This document shows positions 52,313-60,858 of a stretch of 64,000 nucleotides of DNA, piece by piece. How positions within the stretch are numbered: the first letter of the stretch is position 1; each line of letters starts with the position of its first letter. Under the pieces are notes generated by a model that was not told where the DNA came from, did not search any database, and saw only the letters and a list, made by a program, of their open reading frames with translations. The translations under genes and the position numbers were made by a program. The DNA comes from Rheinheimera faecalis (GTDB lineage: Bacteria > Pseudomonadota > Gammaproteobacteria > Enterobacterales > Alteromonadaceae): assembly GCF_021290965.1 (NCBI RefSeq), contig NZ_JAJOYT010000002.1:124001-188000 (forward strand), read 5' to 3'.

Positions 52313-52681
52313 ATGAAATTTAAATTTGTTGCTGTAATCGCCATCGCTGCTGTTCAATTTGTTGCACCAACTGCCTCTGCAAACGACCAGATGGTTCAGT
52401 CTATCTGTGCATACGTGGCAGATAACAACAAAAACGACCTGCGTAAGGCTTTGTCTGATAACCGTATGCGTTTAAAAAATGTATATGACGGTATCACCTG
52501 TGATGGTTTACCTTTAGTTCGTCACGCCATCAAACACAATGCAGCTGACACAGCTGAGTTCATCATCAAGCAGTTACCAGGTAGCCAGGTTGCTAAATCA
52601 GGTGACGTAGAGTGGGCAACCAGCAATGGTTTTGCTGCTTCTCCAATCCTGGAAGCGATCAAAGCCCGTAGCGCAAGCTAA
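52313..52681 (+). CDS. Secreted DUF3718 protein under c-di-GMP riboswitch
   Basis: 122 residues with a signal peptide (MKFKFVAVIAIAAVQFVAPT then ASA). The mature part holds two Cys (SICAYVADNN and DGITCDG) and resembles DUF3718 proteins of Alteromonadales (NNKNDLRKALSDNRMRLKNV). It should be periplasmic or secreted; function is unknown. The long leader with a c-di-GMP-I aptamer suggests a part in attachment, biofilm or motility. Strong terminator after the stop. Confidence 0.88.
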   Translation: MKFKFVAVIAIAAVQFVAPTASANDQMVQSICAYVADNNKNDLRKALSDNRMRLKNVYDGITCDGLPLVRHAIKHNAADTAEFIIKQLPGSQVAKSGDVEWATSNGFAASPILEAIKARSAS

Positions 52682-52697
52682 TCGAATTTTTATACAG

Positions 52698-52723
52698 AAA
52701 AGGCGCCTGATGGCGCCTTTTTT
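52698..52723. terminator. Bidirectional terminator between DUF3718 gene and rsmD
   Basis: AAAAGGCGCC and GGCGCCTTTT pair around TGAT, with T-runs in both directions. Confidence 0.9.
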
Positions 52724-52733
52724 ATTTTCGGGC

Positions 52734-53330
52734 TTAAGGTTGTTGCCAGAGCCGATAAGCCAATTGCCCAGCTACCTTTTCCTTTAATAACAGCCAGTCA
52801 GCAGGCAGTTGATCCAGCGCCAGTTCTTTTTCTGTTTCCAGATAAATCAGTGCACCAGGTTTCAGCCAGCCTTGTTCAGCCAAAGCTTTGCAACAAGGCA
52901 GCGCCATATCCTGGCGGAAAGGTGGATCAATAAAGACTAGATCAAACTGACGCTGTGCTGGTTTTTGTAACCATAACAAGGTGTCTGTCTGCAACACTTC
53001 GGCCTGGTCGCTGCCCAGACTTTTTAGATGTTGTTTCAGTAAAGTGGCTGCTTTGGCTTCTTTTTCCAGCAACAAGACAAAATCGGCATAACGCGATAAG
53101 GCTTCTAAGCCCAAACTGCCACTGCCTGCAAAACAGTCCAGTACAGTGCTGCCTGCCACATCCTGCATTAGCCAGTTGAACAGCGTTTCTTTGACTCTGT
53201 CTGAGGTTGGTCTTAAACCTGCTGCATCCAATACGGGTAAACGCCGGCCTTTCCATTTACCGCTAATCAGCCTGACAAAACCTGGCCCCTGATGTGCCGG
53301 AACTGTACTGCGGCCCTTTGCTGTTTTCAT
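52734..53330 (-). CDS. rsmD: 16S rRNA (guanine966-N2)-methyltransferase RsmD
   Basis: 198 residues. VRLISGKWKGRRLPVLDAAG, LRPTSDRVKETLFNWL, VLDCFAGSGSLGLEALSR (S-adenosylmethionine loop) and the catalytic DLVFIDPPF motif identify the family. It methylates G966 of 16S rRNA. It is divergent from ftsY, as in many gammaproteobacteria. Confidence 0.95.
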   Translation of the reverse strand: MKTAKGRSTVPAHQGPGFVRLISGKWKGRRLPVLDAAGLRPTSDRVKETLFNWLMQDVAGSTVLDCFAGSGSLGLEALSRYADFVLLLEKEAKAATLLKQHLKSLGSDQAEVLQTDTLLWLQKPAQRQFDLVFIDPPFRQDMALPCCKALAEQGWLKPGALIYLETEKELALDQLPADWLLLKEKVAGQLAYRLWQQP

Positions 53331-53414
53331 TGAGTATTTTTGTCCTGCATCTTAAAGATGGTACTATATGGGTCAATTTTACCTTAGTTTTCGGATCTTC
53401 TGGCAGCGACCTTT

Positions 53415-54593
53415 ATGACAAAGCAAAATAAACTCTTCTCCTGGCTTGGTTTTGGTAAAAAAACAGAAGCTGCACCTGTTGAAACTCCAGTAGAGCAACA
53501 GATACAAACTGTGGAGCAACAGACTGAAGTTGTGCCTGCAAAAGAAGTGTCAGATGTGATTGTGTCTGACCCTGCACCAGAGATTGAAGCTCCTCTGCCA
53601 GTTTCAACTCCAGTTGAGATTGTACCGGCCCCTGTCGCAGCCCCAGCTCTGCAACCTCAGCCTGCCGAGCGTCCGGGTTTTTTTGCCCGCTTAAAACAAG
53701 GTTTAACCAAAACCAGCCAGAATTTAGGCAATGGCTTAGCCAGTCTGTTTTTAGGTAAAAAAATTGACGATGATTTATACGAAGAATTAGAAACTCAGCT
53801 GTTAATGGCCGATGTCGGTGTTGATACCAGCCAGAAACTGATTAAACAGCTGGTGCAACATGCGGATCGTAAACAGTTAAAAGATGCCGATGCTTTATAC
53901 GATAAGCTGCAACAGGAAATGGCATTGCTACTGGATGAGGTTGAGCAACCTCTGCAACTGAAAGGCGCTGATGGTCCTTTTGTAATTCTGATGGTTGGTG
54001 TGAATGGTGTAGGTAAAACCACCACTATTGGCAAAATGGCGCAGCAGTTTAAGCAACAAGGCAAGTCAGTGATGTTAGCCGCTGGTGATACCTTCAGAGC
54101 CGCAGCTGTGGAGCAGTTGCAGGTCTGGGGGGAACGTAATGCGATTCCAGTGATAGCGCAGCACAGTGGTGCCGACAGTGCTTCAGTGATTTTTGATGCC
54201 TATCAGGCTGCTAAAGCCCGAGGTGTGGATGTATTGATTGCGGATACCGCAGGTCGTTTGCAAAACAAAGCGCATTTAATGGAAGAACTGAAAAAGATTG
54301 TCCGGGTGATGAAAAAAATCGATGCCAATGCGCCGCATGAAGTCATGCTGACACTGGACGCTGGTACAGGACAAAATGCGTTAAGTCAGGCACGCTTATT
54401 TAAAGACGCAGTAGATATTAGCGGTATCAGCTTAACCAAGCTTGATGGCACGGCCAAAGGTGGTGTGATATTCGCAATCGCTGACCAGTTTAAATTACCT
54501 ATCCGCTACATTGGTGTGGGTGAAGGCATAGATGACTTGCGAGTATTTGATAGTAAAGATTTTATTAAGGCATTATTTGCCAGGGATCTCTGA
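53415..54593 (+). CDS. ftsY: Signal recognition particle receptor FtsY
   Basis: 392 residues. An acidic Pro/Val/Glu-rich A domain (about 15-90) precedes the NG domain: GVNGVGKTTTIGKMA (P-loop), DTFRAAAVEQL, DTAGRLQNKAHLMEEL, TKLDGTAKGG and a C-terminal YIGVGEGIDDLRVF. It docks ribosome-SRP complexes at the membrane using GTP. First gene of ftsY-ftsE-ftsX, 2 bases before ftsE. Confidence 0.97.
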   Translation: MTKQNKLFSWLGFGKKTEAAPVETPVEQQIQTVEQQTEVVPAKEVSDVIVSDPAPEIEAPLPVSTPVEIVPAPVAAPALQPQPAERPGFFARLKQGLTKTSQNLGNGLASLFLGKKIDDDLYEELETQLLMADVGVDTSQKLIKQLVQHADRKQLKDADALYDKLQQEMALLLDEVEQPLQLKGADGPFVILMVGVNGVGKTTTIGKMAQQFKQQGKSVMLAAGDTFRAAAVEQLQVWGERNAIPVIAQHSGADSASVIFDAYQAAKARGVDVLIADTAGRLQNKAHLMEELKKIVRVMKKIDANAPHEVMLTLDAGTGQNALSQARLFKDAVDISGISLTKLDGTAKGGVIFAIADQFKLPIRYIGVGEGIDDLRVFDSKDFIKALFARDL

Positions 54594-54595
54594 TT

Positions 54596-55279
54596 ATGTT
54601 GCGTTTTGAGCAAGTCACAAAAAGTTATAGCGGTGGTTTTGTAGCGCTCGACAGGGTTAGTTTTCATCTGGAAAAAGGTGAAATGGCCTTTTTAACAGGA
54701 CATTCAGGCGCTGGTAAAAGTACCTTATTAAAACTGATCAGCCTGATTGAGCGTCCAAGCACAGGCAAAGTCTTTATCAATGGTGTGGACTTAAGCCGGG
54801 TGAACAAAGGGCAGGTACCTTATGTACGCCGTGATATTGGTATGATTTTCCAGAACCATAAGCTGTTGATGAACCATAGCGTGTTCGACAATGTGGCTTT
54901 GCCTCTGGTGATTGAAGGTTTCAGCGGCAAAGACATGACCAAACGAGTGCATGCGGCTTTGGATAAAGTCGGGCTGCTGGATAAGGTGCGTTGCCTGCCT
55001 CACACTTTATCCGGTGGTGAGCAACAACGGGTTGGTATAGCCCGCGCTGTGGTTAACCGTCCTCCTTTATTGTTAGCCGATGAACCCACAGGTAATCTGG
55101 ATCCTGATTTATCCAAAGACATTATGAACGTATTTGAAGCCTTTAATCAGGTTGGCGTGTCTGTGCTGATTGCCAGTCACGATTTAAGTTTATTAGCCCG
55201 GATGCGCTACCGTACCCTGACTTTAAAAAATGGCCGCATGATCAACGATGGCTTAACGTCCTATGGAGCCGACGAATGA
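54596..55279 (+). CDS. ftsE: Cell-division ATP-binding protein FtsE
   Basis: 227 residues, an ABC ATPase with Walker [12 protein letters not shown], signature [14 protein letters not shown] and Walker [13 protein letters not shown]. With FtsX it controls periplasmic murein hydrolase activation by EnvC, which is encoded at 59695 in this window. It overlaps ftsX by 4 bases. Confidence 0.97.
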   Translation: MLRFEQVTKSYSGGFVALDRVSFHLEKGEMAFLTGHSGAGKSTLLKLISLIERPSTGKVFINGVDLSRVNKGQVPYVRRDIGMIFQNHKLLMNHSVFDNVALPLVIEGFSGKDMTKRVHAALDKVGLLDKVRCLPHTLSGGEQQRVGIARAVVNRPPLLLADEPTGNLDPDLSKDIMNVFEAFNQVGVSVLIASHDLSLLARMRYRTLTLKNGRMINDGLTSYGADE

Positions 55280-56256
55280 GTATTTTATTTCAGGGCCGTG
55301 CGACAGGGGCTACTGCAGTGAAGCAAAGCTTGTGGAACAGATTTGTGATGTTTTGGGTGCATCATATTCGCCAGGCTCTGACCAGTTTAGGTGAAATATG
55401 GCTGACCCCAGCTTCGTCTTTATTAACAGTGGCAGTACTTGGCGTTAGTTTAACTTTACCTGTGACTTTGCATTTAATGGTGAAAAACCTGCAACAAGTC
55501 AGCACCAGTGTGGATCAGGCGGCGCAAATCAGCTTGTTTTTAAAAGCGGATACCAATGAAACGCAAATTGCTGAACTGATAGCCCTGCTGCAGGCCAACC
55601 CTGAAGTGGCGGATGTGCAGTTTATTGATAAAAGTCAGGCGCTGGCTGAATTTACTGCTGAATCCGGTTTTGGTGATGCGTTAAGTTATATCGAAGATAA
55701 TCCGTTACCTCATGTGATGCTGGTCAGTCCAAAAAATACCTCCAGTGTCGCAGCTTCGGCTTTGCTGACGGCACTGCAGCAGGAGCGATATGTTGAGTTG
55801 GCGAAGCTGGATATCGGCTGGTTAGAGCGTCTGGATGCAATTGTTAGCTTAGTGCGTCAGGTGGCTATTGCTGTGGCTTTGCTGTTGATGGTGGCAGTGC
55901 TTCTGGTGGTGGGTAATACCATTCGATTGATGATCCTGAATAAAAAAGACGAAATTGAAGTAATGAAACTGGTGGGAGCCACCAACAGTTATATCCAGCG
56001 GCCTTTTTTATATACGGGCATCTGGCTGGGATTTTTTGGCGGTATTCTGACATTTTTAATAGAAGAAGTACTGCTGTGGTGGTTAAAGCAAGCCATCGCC
56101 AGTGTGACTCAGTTGTACGAAAGCAGCTTCACTTTGCAGCCGCTTAGTCTGGCTGAGTTAGGTTACTTATTACTAGTCGCTGTCGCCTTAGGCTTTATTG
56201 GTTCCTTTTTAGCTGTGCGTCGCAATATCAGCCAGATTGAAGCGACTGGTATTTAA
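55276..56256 (+). CDS. ftsX: Cell-division permease-like protein FtsX
   Basis: 326 residues with a cytoplasmic N-terminus, four membrane helices (about 50-70, 195-217, 250-272 and 290-312) and a large periplasmic loop (75-185) that in E. coli recruits EnvC. LMILNKKDEIEVMKLVGATN is the family's cytoplasmic coupling motif. The gene ends the ftsYEX unit; rpoH, its usual neighbour, is 1.4 kb away behind an opposed gene. Confidence 0.95.
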   Translation: MSILFQGRATGATAVKQSLWNRFVMFWVHHIRQALTSLGEIWLTPASSLLTVAVLGVSLTLPVTLHLMVKNLQQVSTSVDQAAQISLFLKADTNETQIAELIALLQANPEVADVQFIDKSQALAEFTAESGFGDALSYIEDNPLPHVMLVSPKNTSSVAASALLTALQQERYVELAKLDIGWLERLDAIVSLVRQVAIAVALLLMVAVLLVVGNTIRLMILNKKDEIEVMKLVGATNSYIQRPFLYTGIWLGFFGGILTFLIEEVLLWWLKQAIASVTQLYESSFTLQPLSLAELGYLLLVAVALGFIGSFLAVRRNISQIEATGI

Positions 56257-56285
56257 CTGAAGTACAAGCTGTTGTAGCACAGGGG

Positions 56286-57506
56286 TTAATGTTGTTGCAC
56301 CACCAACAGGCGTTGCCCCCATTCTACAGCCTCGAAGTAAACCAGATTTAAATCCACTGTGTCAGGCACCATGCGTGATGACAGTTCAGTTTGTTGTTGC
56401 CACAAGCCACGTTCAAAAGTACGTTCAACCGTCAGGTAATCGGCCAGTACCCCTTTATTTTCCAGCAGTGCTGCTTTTATTTCAGGTAATAAAGGCAATT
56501 GTGCCAACAGATCTTCCAGCGGTTGCTCCAATAAGGCATCTACTAAAGAAAACAATCCTGTTAAAAAAGCCGCTGGCGGATTTTCTGTGTCGCCGCGAAT
56601 ATTGGCCAATCGGTCACAGAAACGTGCGCGGATCAGTGACATCACTAACAGCTCATCAGATTGACCTTCTGCCAGATTGGCCAACGCCAGCAAGGAGATA
56701 AACTTTTTCAGCTCAGCTTCGCCCATATAGACCATGGCATGTTTCAGCGAGCCAATACATTGTTTGCGGGCATACTGCACACTGTTAATAAAACGCAGCA
56801 GTTTATACGACATATCCAAATCACGTTCAACTATGGCAGCCAGACCATCAAAATCCAGCCGTACTTTGCTGGACTCGCTGATCAAAGCCAACAAATTCAG
56901 TTTGTTACTTCCCAGTTGTTTATGCTTCAGCATTTCCGGGCGGGCAAAAAAGTAACCCTGATATAAATCAAAACCCAGCTGTTTCAGTTGTTCGTACTCA
57001 TCTGCTGTTTCTACCTTTTCAGCCAACAGAGTGACCGGGTATTTGGCAATACGACGCAAGTATTTGCTGATTTGCAGTATGTTAAACATCTGCACATCCA
57101 CTTTAATAATACTGACGTAAGGTAAAAACACGTCCCACTTGGCATCAAAATCATGATCGTCTAATGCCAGGCGATAGCCCATTTTATGCAGCTCTTTGCA
57201 GGCCGTCAGCAGTTCATCACTGATAGGCACAGTTTCGAGAATTTCGATCACCATGCTGTTAGGATCAATAGAAGTAGGGAAGTGGTGAATTAAAGTGTCA
57301 GCTGAAAAGTTAATAAAAGCTTGCTTACCGCCAGTGATTTTTTCGACCCCAAGCAAAAGGTGATGTTGCGTAATGAGTTTAGAGGTCGCTTCATCGGCAT
57401 CAATATTAGGAAAACAGTTGTCTACCCCATCTCTGAATAACAGTTCATAGCCTGTTACGGCTTTCTGGCGATCAAAAATAGGCTGACGGGCGACATAACA
57501 ATACAT
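56286..57506 (-). CDS. EAL-HDOD (YuxH-type) signalling protein
   Basis: 406 residues. The N-terminal EAL-like domain (YVARQPIFDRQKAVTGYELL, FRDG, KVDVQMFNI, AEKVETADEYEQL, YQGYFFARPE) has RDG where active enzymes have an E-L-L/R metal site, so it probably binds rather than cleaves c-di-GMP. The C-terminal half is an HDOD domain (about 200-395; QCIGSLKHAMVYMGEAELKK). It stands opposite to and between ftsX and rpoH. Confidence 0.88.
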   Translation of the reverse strand: MYCYVARQPIFDRQKAVTGYELLFRDGVDNCFPNIDADEATSKLITQHHLLLGVEKITGGKQAFINFSADTLIHHFPTSIDPNSMVIEILETVPISDELLTACKELHKMGYRLALDDHDFDAKWDVFLPYVSIIKVDVQMFNILQISKYLRRIAKYPVTLLAEKVETADEYEQLKQLGFDLYQGYFFARPEMLKHKQLGSNKLNLLALISESSKVRLDFDGLAAIVERDLDMSYKLLRFINSVQYARKQCIGSLKHAMVYMGEAELKKFISLLALANLAEGQSDELLVMSLIRARFCDRLANIRGDTENPPAAFLTGLFSLVDALLEQPLEDLLAQLPLLPEIKAALLENKGVLADYLTVERTFERGLWQQQTELSSRMVPDTVDLNLVYFEAVEWGQRLLVVQQH

Positions 57507-57656
57507 AGAAGTGCCTTAAGTTGTTTTTATTTTTTTCATTACGAACGACAGCAAGTTCTAAATTTATCATATAAGAAAAATCAGCCTTTATATATGAATT
57601 GATATTATTAAAAATTAGGGCTTATACAATTCGGGTCTTAAAACTAGAAAATTTTT

Positions 57657-57683
57657 TTAGCACTCTCCATCAAAGAGTGCTAA
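57657..57683 (+). promoter_or_regulatory. CIRCE-type inverted repeat upstream of rpoH
   Basis: TTAGCACTC (57657-57665), a 9-base spacer and GAGTGCTAA (57675-57683) exactly equal the CIRCE consensus bound by the HrcA repressor. It lies 34 bases before the rpoH ATG. No T-run follows on either strand in the terminating sense, so it is not a terminator. A possible promoter (TTGATA at 57599, TATACA at 57623) would place it at the start of the transcript. Confidence 0.8.
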
Positions 57684-57717
57684 GATTTGACCCAATCAAG
57701 CGATTAGGGGAAATTAC

Positions 57718-58572
57718 ATGACTCAGGCTTCACAAATGATGAATCTGACAGTGGCTGGAAGTGGCAGCCTAGAAGCTTACACTCATGCGGTAAGTACTAT
57801 CCCAATGCTCACAGCAGAAGAAGAACGTTCTTTAGCTGAAAAATTACAACAAGACGGTGATTTAGAATCGGCCCGTGTGCTGATTATGTCTCACCTGCGC
57901 TTTGTAGTGCATATTGCCCGTAGTTATTCCGGTTATGGTTTACCTATCAGTGACCTGATCCAGGAAGGTAATATTGGCCTGATGAAAGCTGTAAAACGTT
58001 TTGACCCTACAGTGGGTGTACGTTTAGTGTCTTTTGCTGTGCACTGGATCAAAGCTGAAATTCACGAGTTTGTGCTGAAAAACTGGCGTATTGTCAAAGT
58101 GGCAACGACCAAAGCACAACGTAAGTTGTTCTTTAATCTGCGCAAAGCCAAAAAGCATTTAGGCTGGTTCAGCAAAGAAGAAGTGCAAAACGTAGCGGAT
58201 TCGTTAGGTGTTCCTGTGCACGAAGTGCTGGAAATGGAATCCCGTATGAGCAATCACGATATGCCTTTTGATGCGTCGGATGATGAAGACGAAAGCAATT
58301 ACACTGCGCCGGTATTTTATCTGCAGGATAAAGGCTCAGATTTAGCCAATCGTATTGAAGAAGATCAATGGGATAATGCGTCAGTAGATCGTCTGCAAGC
58401 TGCAGTTCGTACGCTGGATGACCGCAGTCAGGACATTATCCGTGCCCGTTGGTTAGATGATCAGAAACTGACGTTGCAAGAGCTGGCTGACCGCTATCAG
58501 GTGTCTGCTGAGCGTGTACGTCAGTTAGAGAAAAATGCGATGAAGAAACTACAGGCTGCAATGGCTGCTTAA
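57718..58572 (+). CDS. rpoH: RNA polymerase heat-shock sigma factor (sigma-32)
   Basis: 284 residues, the usual length. Region 2 contains [39 protein letters not shown] and [20 protein letters not shown]; the RpoH box is [19 protein letters not shown]; region 4 is [20 protein letters not shown]. It directs transcription of chaperone and protease genes. A perfect CIRCE-like repeat sits in the leader, and a terminator follows at 58592. Confidence 0.97.
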   Translation: MTQASQMMNLTVAGSGSLEAYTHAVSTIPMLTAEEERSLAEKLQQDGDLESARVLIMSHLRFVVHIARSYSGYGLPISDLIQEGNIGLMKAVKRFDPTVGVRLVSFAVHWIKAEIHEFVLKNWRIVKVATTKAQRKLFFNLRKAKKHLGWFSKEEVQNVADSLGVPVHEVLEMESRMSNHDMPFDASDDEDESNYTAPVFYLQDKGSDLANRIEEDQWDNASVDRLQAAVRTLDDRSQDIIRARWLDDQKLTLQELADRYQVSAERVRQLEKNAMKKLQAAMAA

Positions 58573-58591
58573 TACTTCTGTTTCGTAAAAG

Positions 58592-58617
58592 AAAGCCCTG
58601 ACATGTCAGGGCTTTTT
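58592..58617 (+). terminator. Rho-independent terminator of rpoH
   Basis: AAAGCCCTGAC and GTCAGGGCTTT form an 11-bp stem with a T-run (TTTTT) directly after. It also lies before the stop of the converging yibQ gene. Confidence 0.88.
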
Positions 58618-58641
58618 GCTTTTTATCTGCAGCCTTTTTCG

Positions 58642-59691
58642 CTAAAAACTACTTCCTAACTGATAAAACGGCAAAGACTTCACTGGTTTTTTAGCTGGTT
58701 CTGGCAAGTTCCAGGGTTTTTGTATCAAAACCGGAGCCGGTGTAATCGCAGCTAACGTCAAAGGATTCAGCAGCTCTGGTATCTCCCATTGCTGGCTATA
58801 CATGGCAATAATAGCGGCTGGCTCTTCGATGGCTGGTACAAATACCGGTTCTGAAATCTGTGTTTTTGCTTGGGTATTCATTGAGTTATTCTCCATGTCA
58901 TTAACAGCTACAAGTTGCACTGGGTCCCGTTCTGGTAAAGATAAAGGGTGGTCTGCAGTTTGTGCTGCCGTCATCACCTGATAACCAGCTGGCAGCAGTG
59001 CAGATAACTTCACCACTTCAATACCTTGTGCTGCCAGGGTGGCTAAATTCTTTTTCAGATAGGCGTAAGTTTCCGGGTAAGGATGGCCAATAGCTATTGC
59101 ATATTGATGTTGTTTAGCCAGTTTGATCATCAGCTTAAATTGTTTATCCAAAGCCTTGTAAGAGCGATCGTTATCCAAAAACACCTGACGGGTCAGTAGT
59201 GGCATCTGATGTTTTGTTGCATACACACCAGCCTGACTGCGGGCTGTGGTTTTACTGTCGAGGAAAAATAGCTGACGTTTGGCAATGTAACCTAAAGTCC
59301 AGTCCATCACCTCAGCCTGCTCTGTGAAGTAACTGCCCATATGATTGTTGACGCCTATAGCGTATGGCACATCAGCAAAAGCAGCTTGTAATTTATGCTC
59401 TATTTGAGAGCGGCTCATAGTGATTTTTAACGCATTTTTACTTAAATCGGCACGACGTGCAGACTCCATTGGCATATGCAAAATTACATCACGATGCTTC
59501 TGATAAGCAGCTTTAGCCACTGCATTGCTGTGTGTCGTATGAGGGATCACGGCAAAGGTCAGATCATAAGGCAATTCCAGCAGCTTGTAGTCAATCTGAT
59601 GGTAACCAATGTCATCAATCACAATAGCCACTTTGGCGGCAACAGAGGGCAAACTGCAAAGCGCAAAAGCTAAGCTTAATAGATACTTCAT
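58642..59691 (-). CDS. yibQ: Divergent polysaccharide deacetylase (YibQ family)
   Basis: 349 residues with a signal peptide (MKYLLSLAFALCSLPSVAA). The NodB-like domain (about 20-245) shows VAIVIDDIGYHQIDYKLLEL, HMPMESA, INNHMGS-like GVNNHMGSYFTEQ and IAIGHPYPETYAYL; the C-terminal 100 residues are a Pro/Ala-rich low-complexity tail. The family is periplasmic and its activity is unknown. It starts 3 bases after envC, giving the gpmM-envC-yibQ operon. Confidence 0.9.
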   Translation of the reverse strand: MKYLLSLAFALCSLPSVAAKVAIVIDDIGYHQIDYKLLELPYDLTFAVIPHTTHSNAVAKAAYQKHRDVILHMPMESARRADLSKNALKITMSRSQIEHKLQAAFADVPYAIGVNNHMGSYFTEQAEVMDWTLGYIAKRQLFFLDSKTTARSQAGVYATKHQMPLLTRQVFLDNDRSYKALDKQFKLMIKLAKQHQYAIAIGHPYPETYAYLKKNLATLAAQGIEVVKLSALLPAGYQVMTAAQTADHPLSLPERDPVQLVAVNDMENNSMNTQAKTQISEPVFVPAIEEPAAIIAMYSQQWEIPELLNPLTLAAITPAPVLIQKPWNLPEPAKKPVKSLPFYQLGSSF

Positions 59692-59694
59692 TCA

Positions 59695-60858
59695 CTAAGA
59701 TCCTGCGCGTTTCTGTAACCAGGTAATAGGGTTAATGGCTGTGCCTTTTTGCCGGATCTCAAAATACAATCCGGCCTGAGCCTGACCACCACTGGCTCCG
59801 ACTAAAGCTACTGCTTCACTGGCGTTCACTGCTTCACCTGGCTTTTTTAATAAAGTTTGATTATGGCCATACAAGCTCATCACGCCATTGCCATGGTCCA
59901 GCACTATGACCCAACCATAACCTTTTAACCAGTCGGCATAAATCACCTGACCGTCTGCTACTGCTTTTACTTTTGAGCCTTCAGCTGCCGCTATTAATAT
60001 GCCACGAGAGCTGACGCCAGCCAGACGTTTTTCACCATAACCCTGCAAAATATCGCCTTGTACAGGCCAGGGTAATTTGCCTTTGGTTTTTGGCAGATTG
60101 ATACGTTTTTTTGCAGCAATAGCTGCAGCTTTTAATTTACCTAAGGTGTTCTGCAGGCTTTGTTCGTTTTGTTTCAGGTAGTCCAGTTGTTGTTCCTGAT
60201 CCGTCAAAAAACTCTTCATTTTTTTCACTGAAGCCAACTGACTGGTTTTTGCTTCGGTCAGTTCCTGCTGTTGTTCTTTCAACTGGGCCTGCAGTTCTTG
60301 CTGCTGTTCTGCTTTATCCTGCAACTCCAGCTCAACTTGTTTTAATGCTTCGGCAGTTTGTTCAATTTTTTTGAGCTGCTGCATACGAGCTTGATTTAAA
60401 TACTGATAATAAGTCAGTACCCGTTCCAGCTTATTACTGTCTTGCTGGTTGAGCAGCATCTTGGTGTAGTCATGCTCACCTGTAATAAAAGCGCCTTTCA
60501 GTTGCTGGGCAAGCAAGGACTTTTGCAATTCGAAACTTTGTTGCAGTTGCTGCTGTTCTAATTCCAGTTGCTGTTGTTGTTGCTGTACTTTGGCCAGTTC
60601 TTCATTACTTTGTCGAATTTGCCGTGTCAGCTTGGCCAGTGATTGATCAGCTGATTTCAATAAGTCCTGGGCTTTGGTAAAAGCTTTTTGTTGTTGCTTC
60701 AGTTCTTTTTCAGTTTGCTGAATTTGACCTTTGAGTTGCGACAGTTCCTGCTGCACCTCTTTTTGATCCTGAGCTGCGACTGTGGCTGTGCCTAAACAGA
60801 GCAGCAGAGCTAAGCTCTGCCGCATCCTTACTCTAGAGTTGACGAGTCTTGCTGGCAT
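59695..60858 (-). CDS. envC: Murein hydrolase activator EnvC
   Basis: 387 residues. A signal segment (RQSLALLLCLGTATVAA) is followed by long Gln-rich coiled coils (about 30-255) and a C-terminal LytM/M23 domain (about 265-385; LPWPVQGDILQGYGEKRLAG, GVMSLYGHNQTLLKKPGE, LYFEIRQKGTAINPITWL). The HxxxD and HxH zinc ligands of active M23 peptidases are incomplete, as expected for EnvC, which activates amidases under FtsEX control. Its ATG overlaps the gpmM stop (TAATG); a second ATG 11 codons on is possible. Confidence 0.93.
   Translation of the reverse strand: MPARLVNSRVRMRQSLALLLCLGTATVAAQDQKEVQQELSQLKGQIQQTEKELKQQQKAFTKAQDLLKSADQSLAKLTRQIRQSNEELAKVQQQQQQLELEQQQLQQSFELQKSLLAQQLKGAFITGEHDYTKMLLNQQDSNKLERVLTYYQYLNQARMQQLKKIEQTAEALKQVELELQDKAEQQQELQAQLKEQQQELTEAKTSQLASVKKMKSFLTDQEQQLDYLKQNEQSLQNTLGKLKAAAIAAKKRINLPKTKGKLPWPVQGDILQGYGEKRLAGVSSRGILIAAAEGSKVKAVADGQVIYADWLKGYGWVIVLDHGNGVMSLYGHNQTLLKKPGEAVNASEAVALVGASGGQAQAGLYFEIRQKGTAINPITWLQKRAGS

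Noticed and set aside
57657-57683. Reading the rpoH leader dyad as a terminator of the upstream gene
   Set aside because: The T-run precedes the stem on the plus strand and gives A residues after it on the minus strand, so neither orientation fits an intrinsic terminator.
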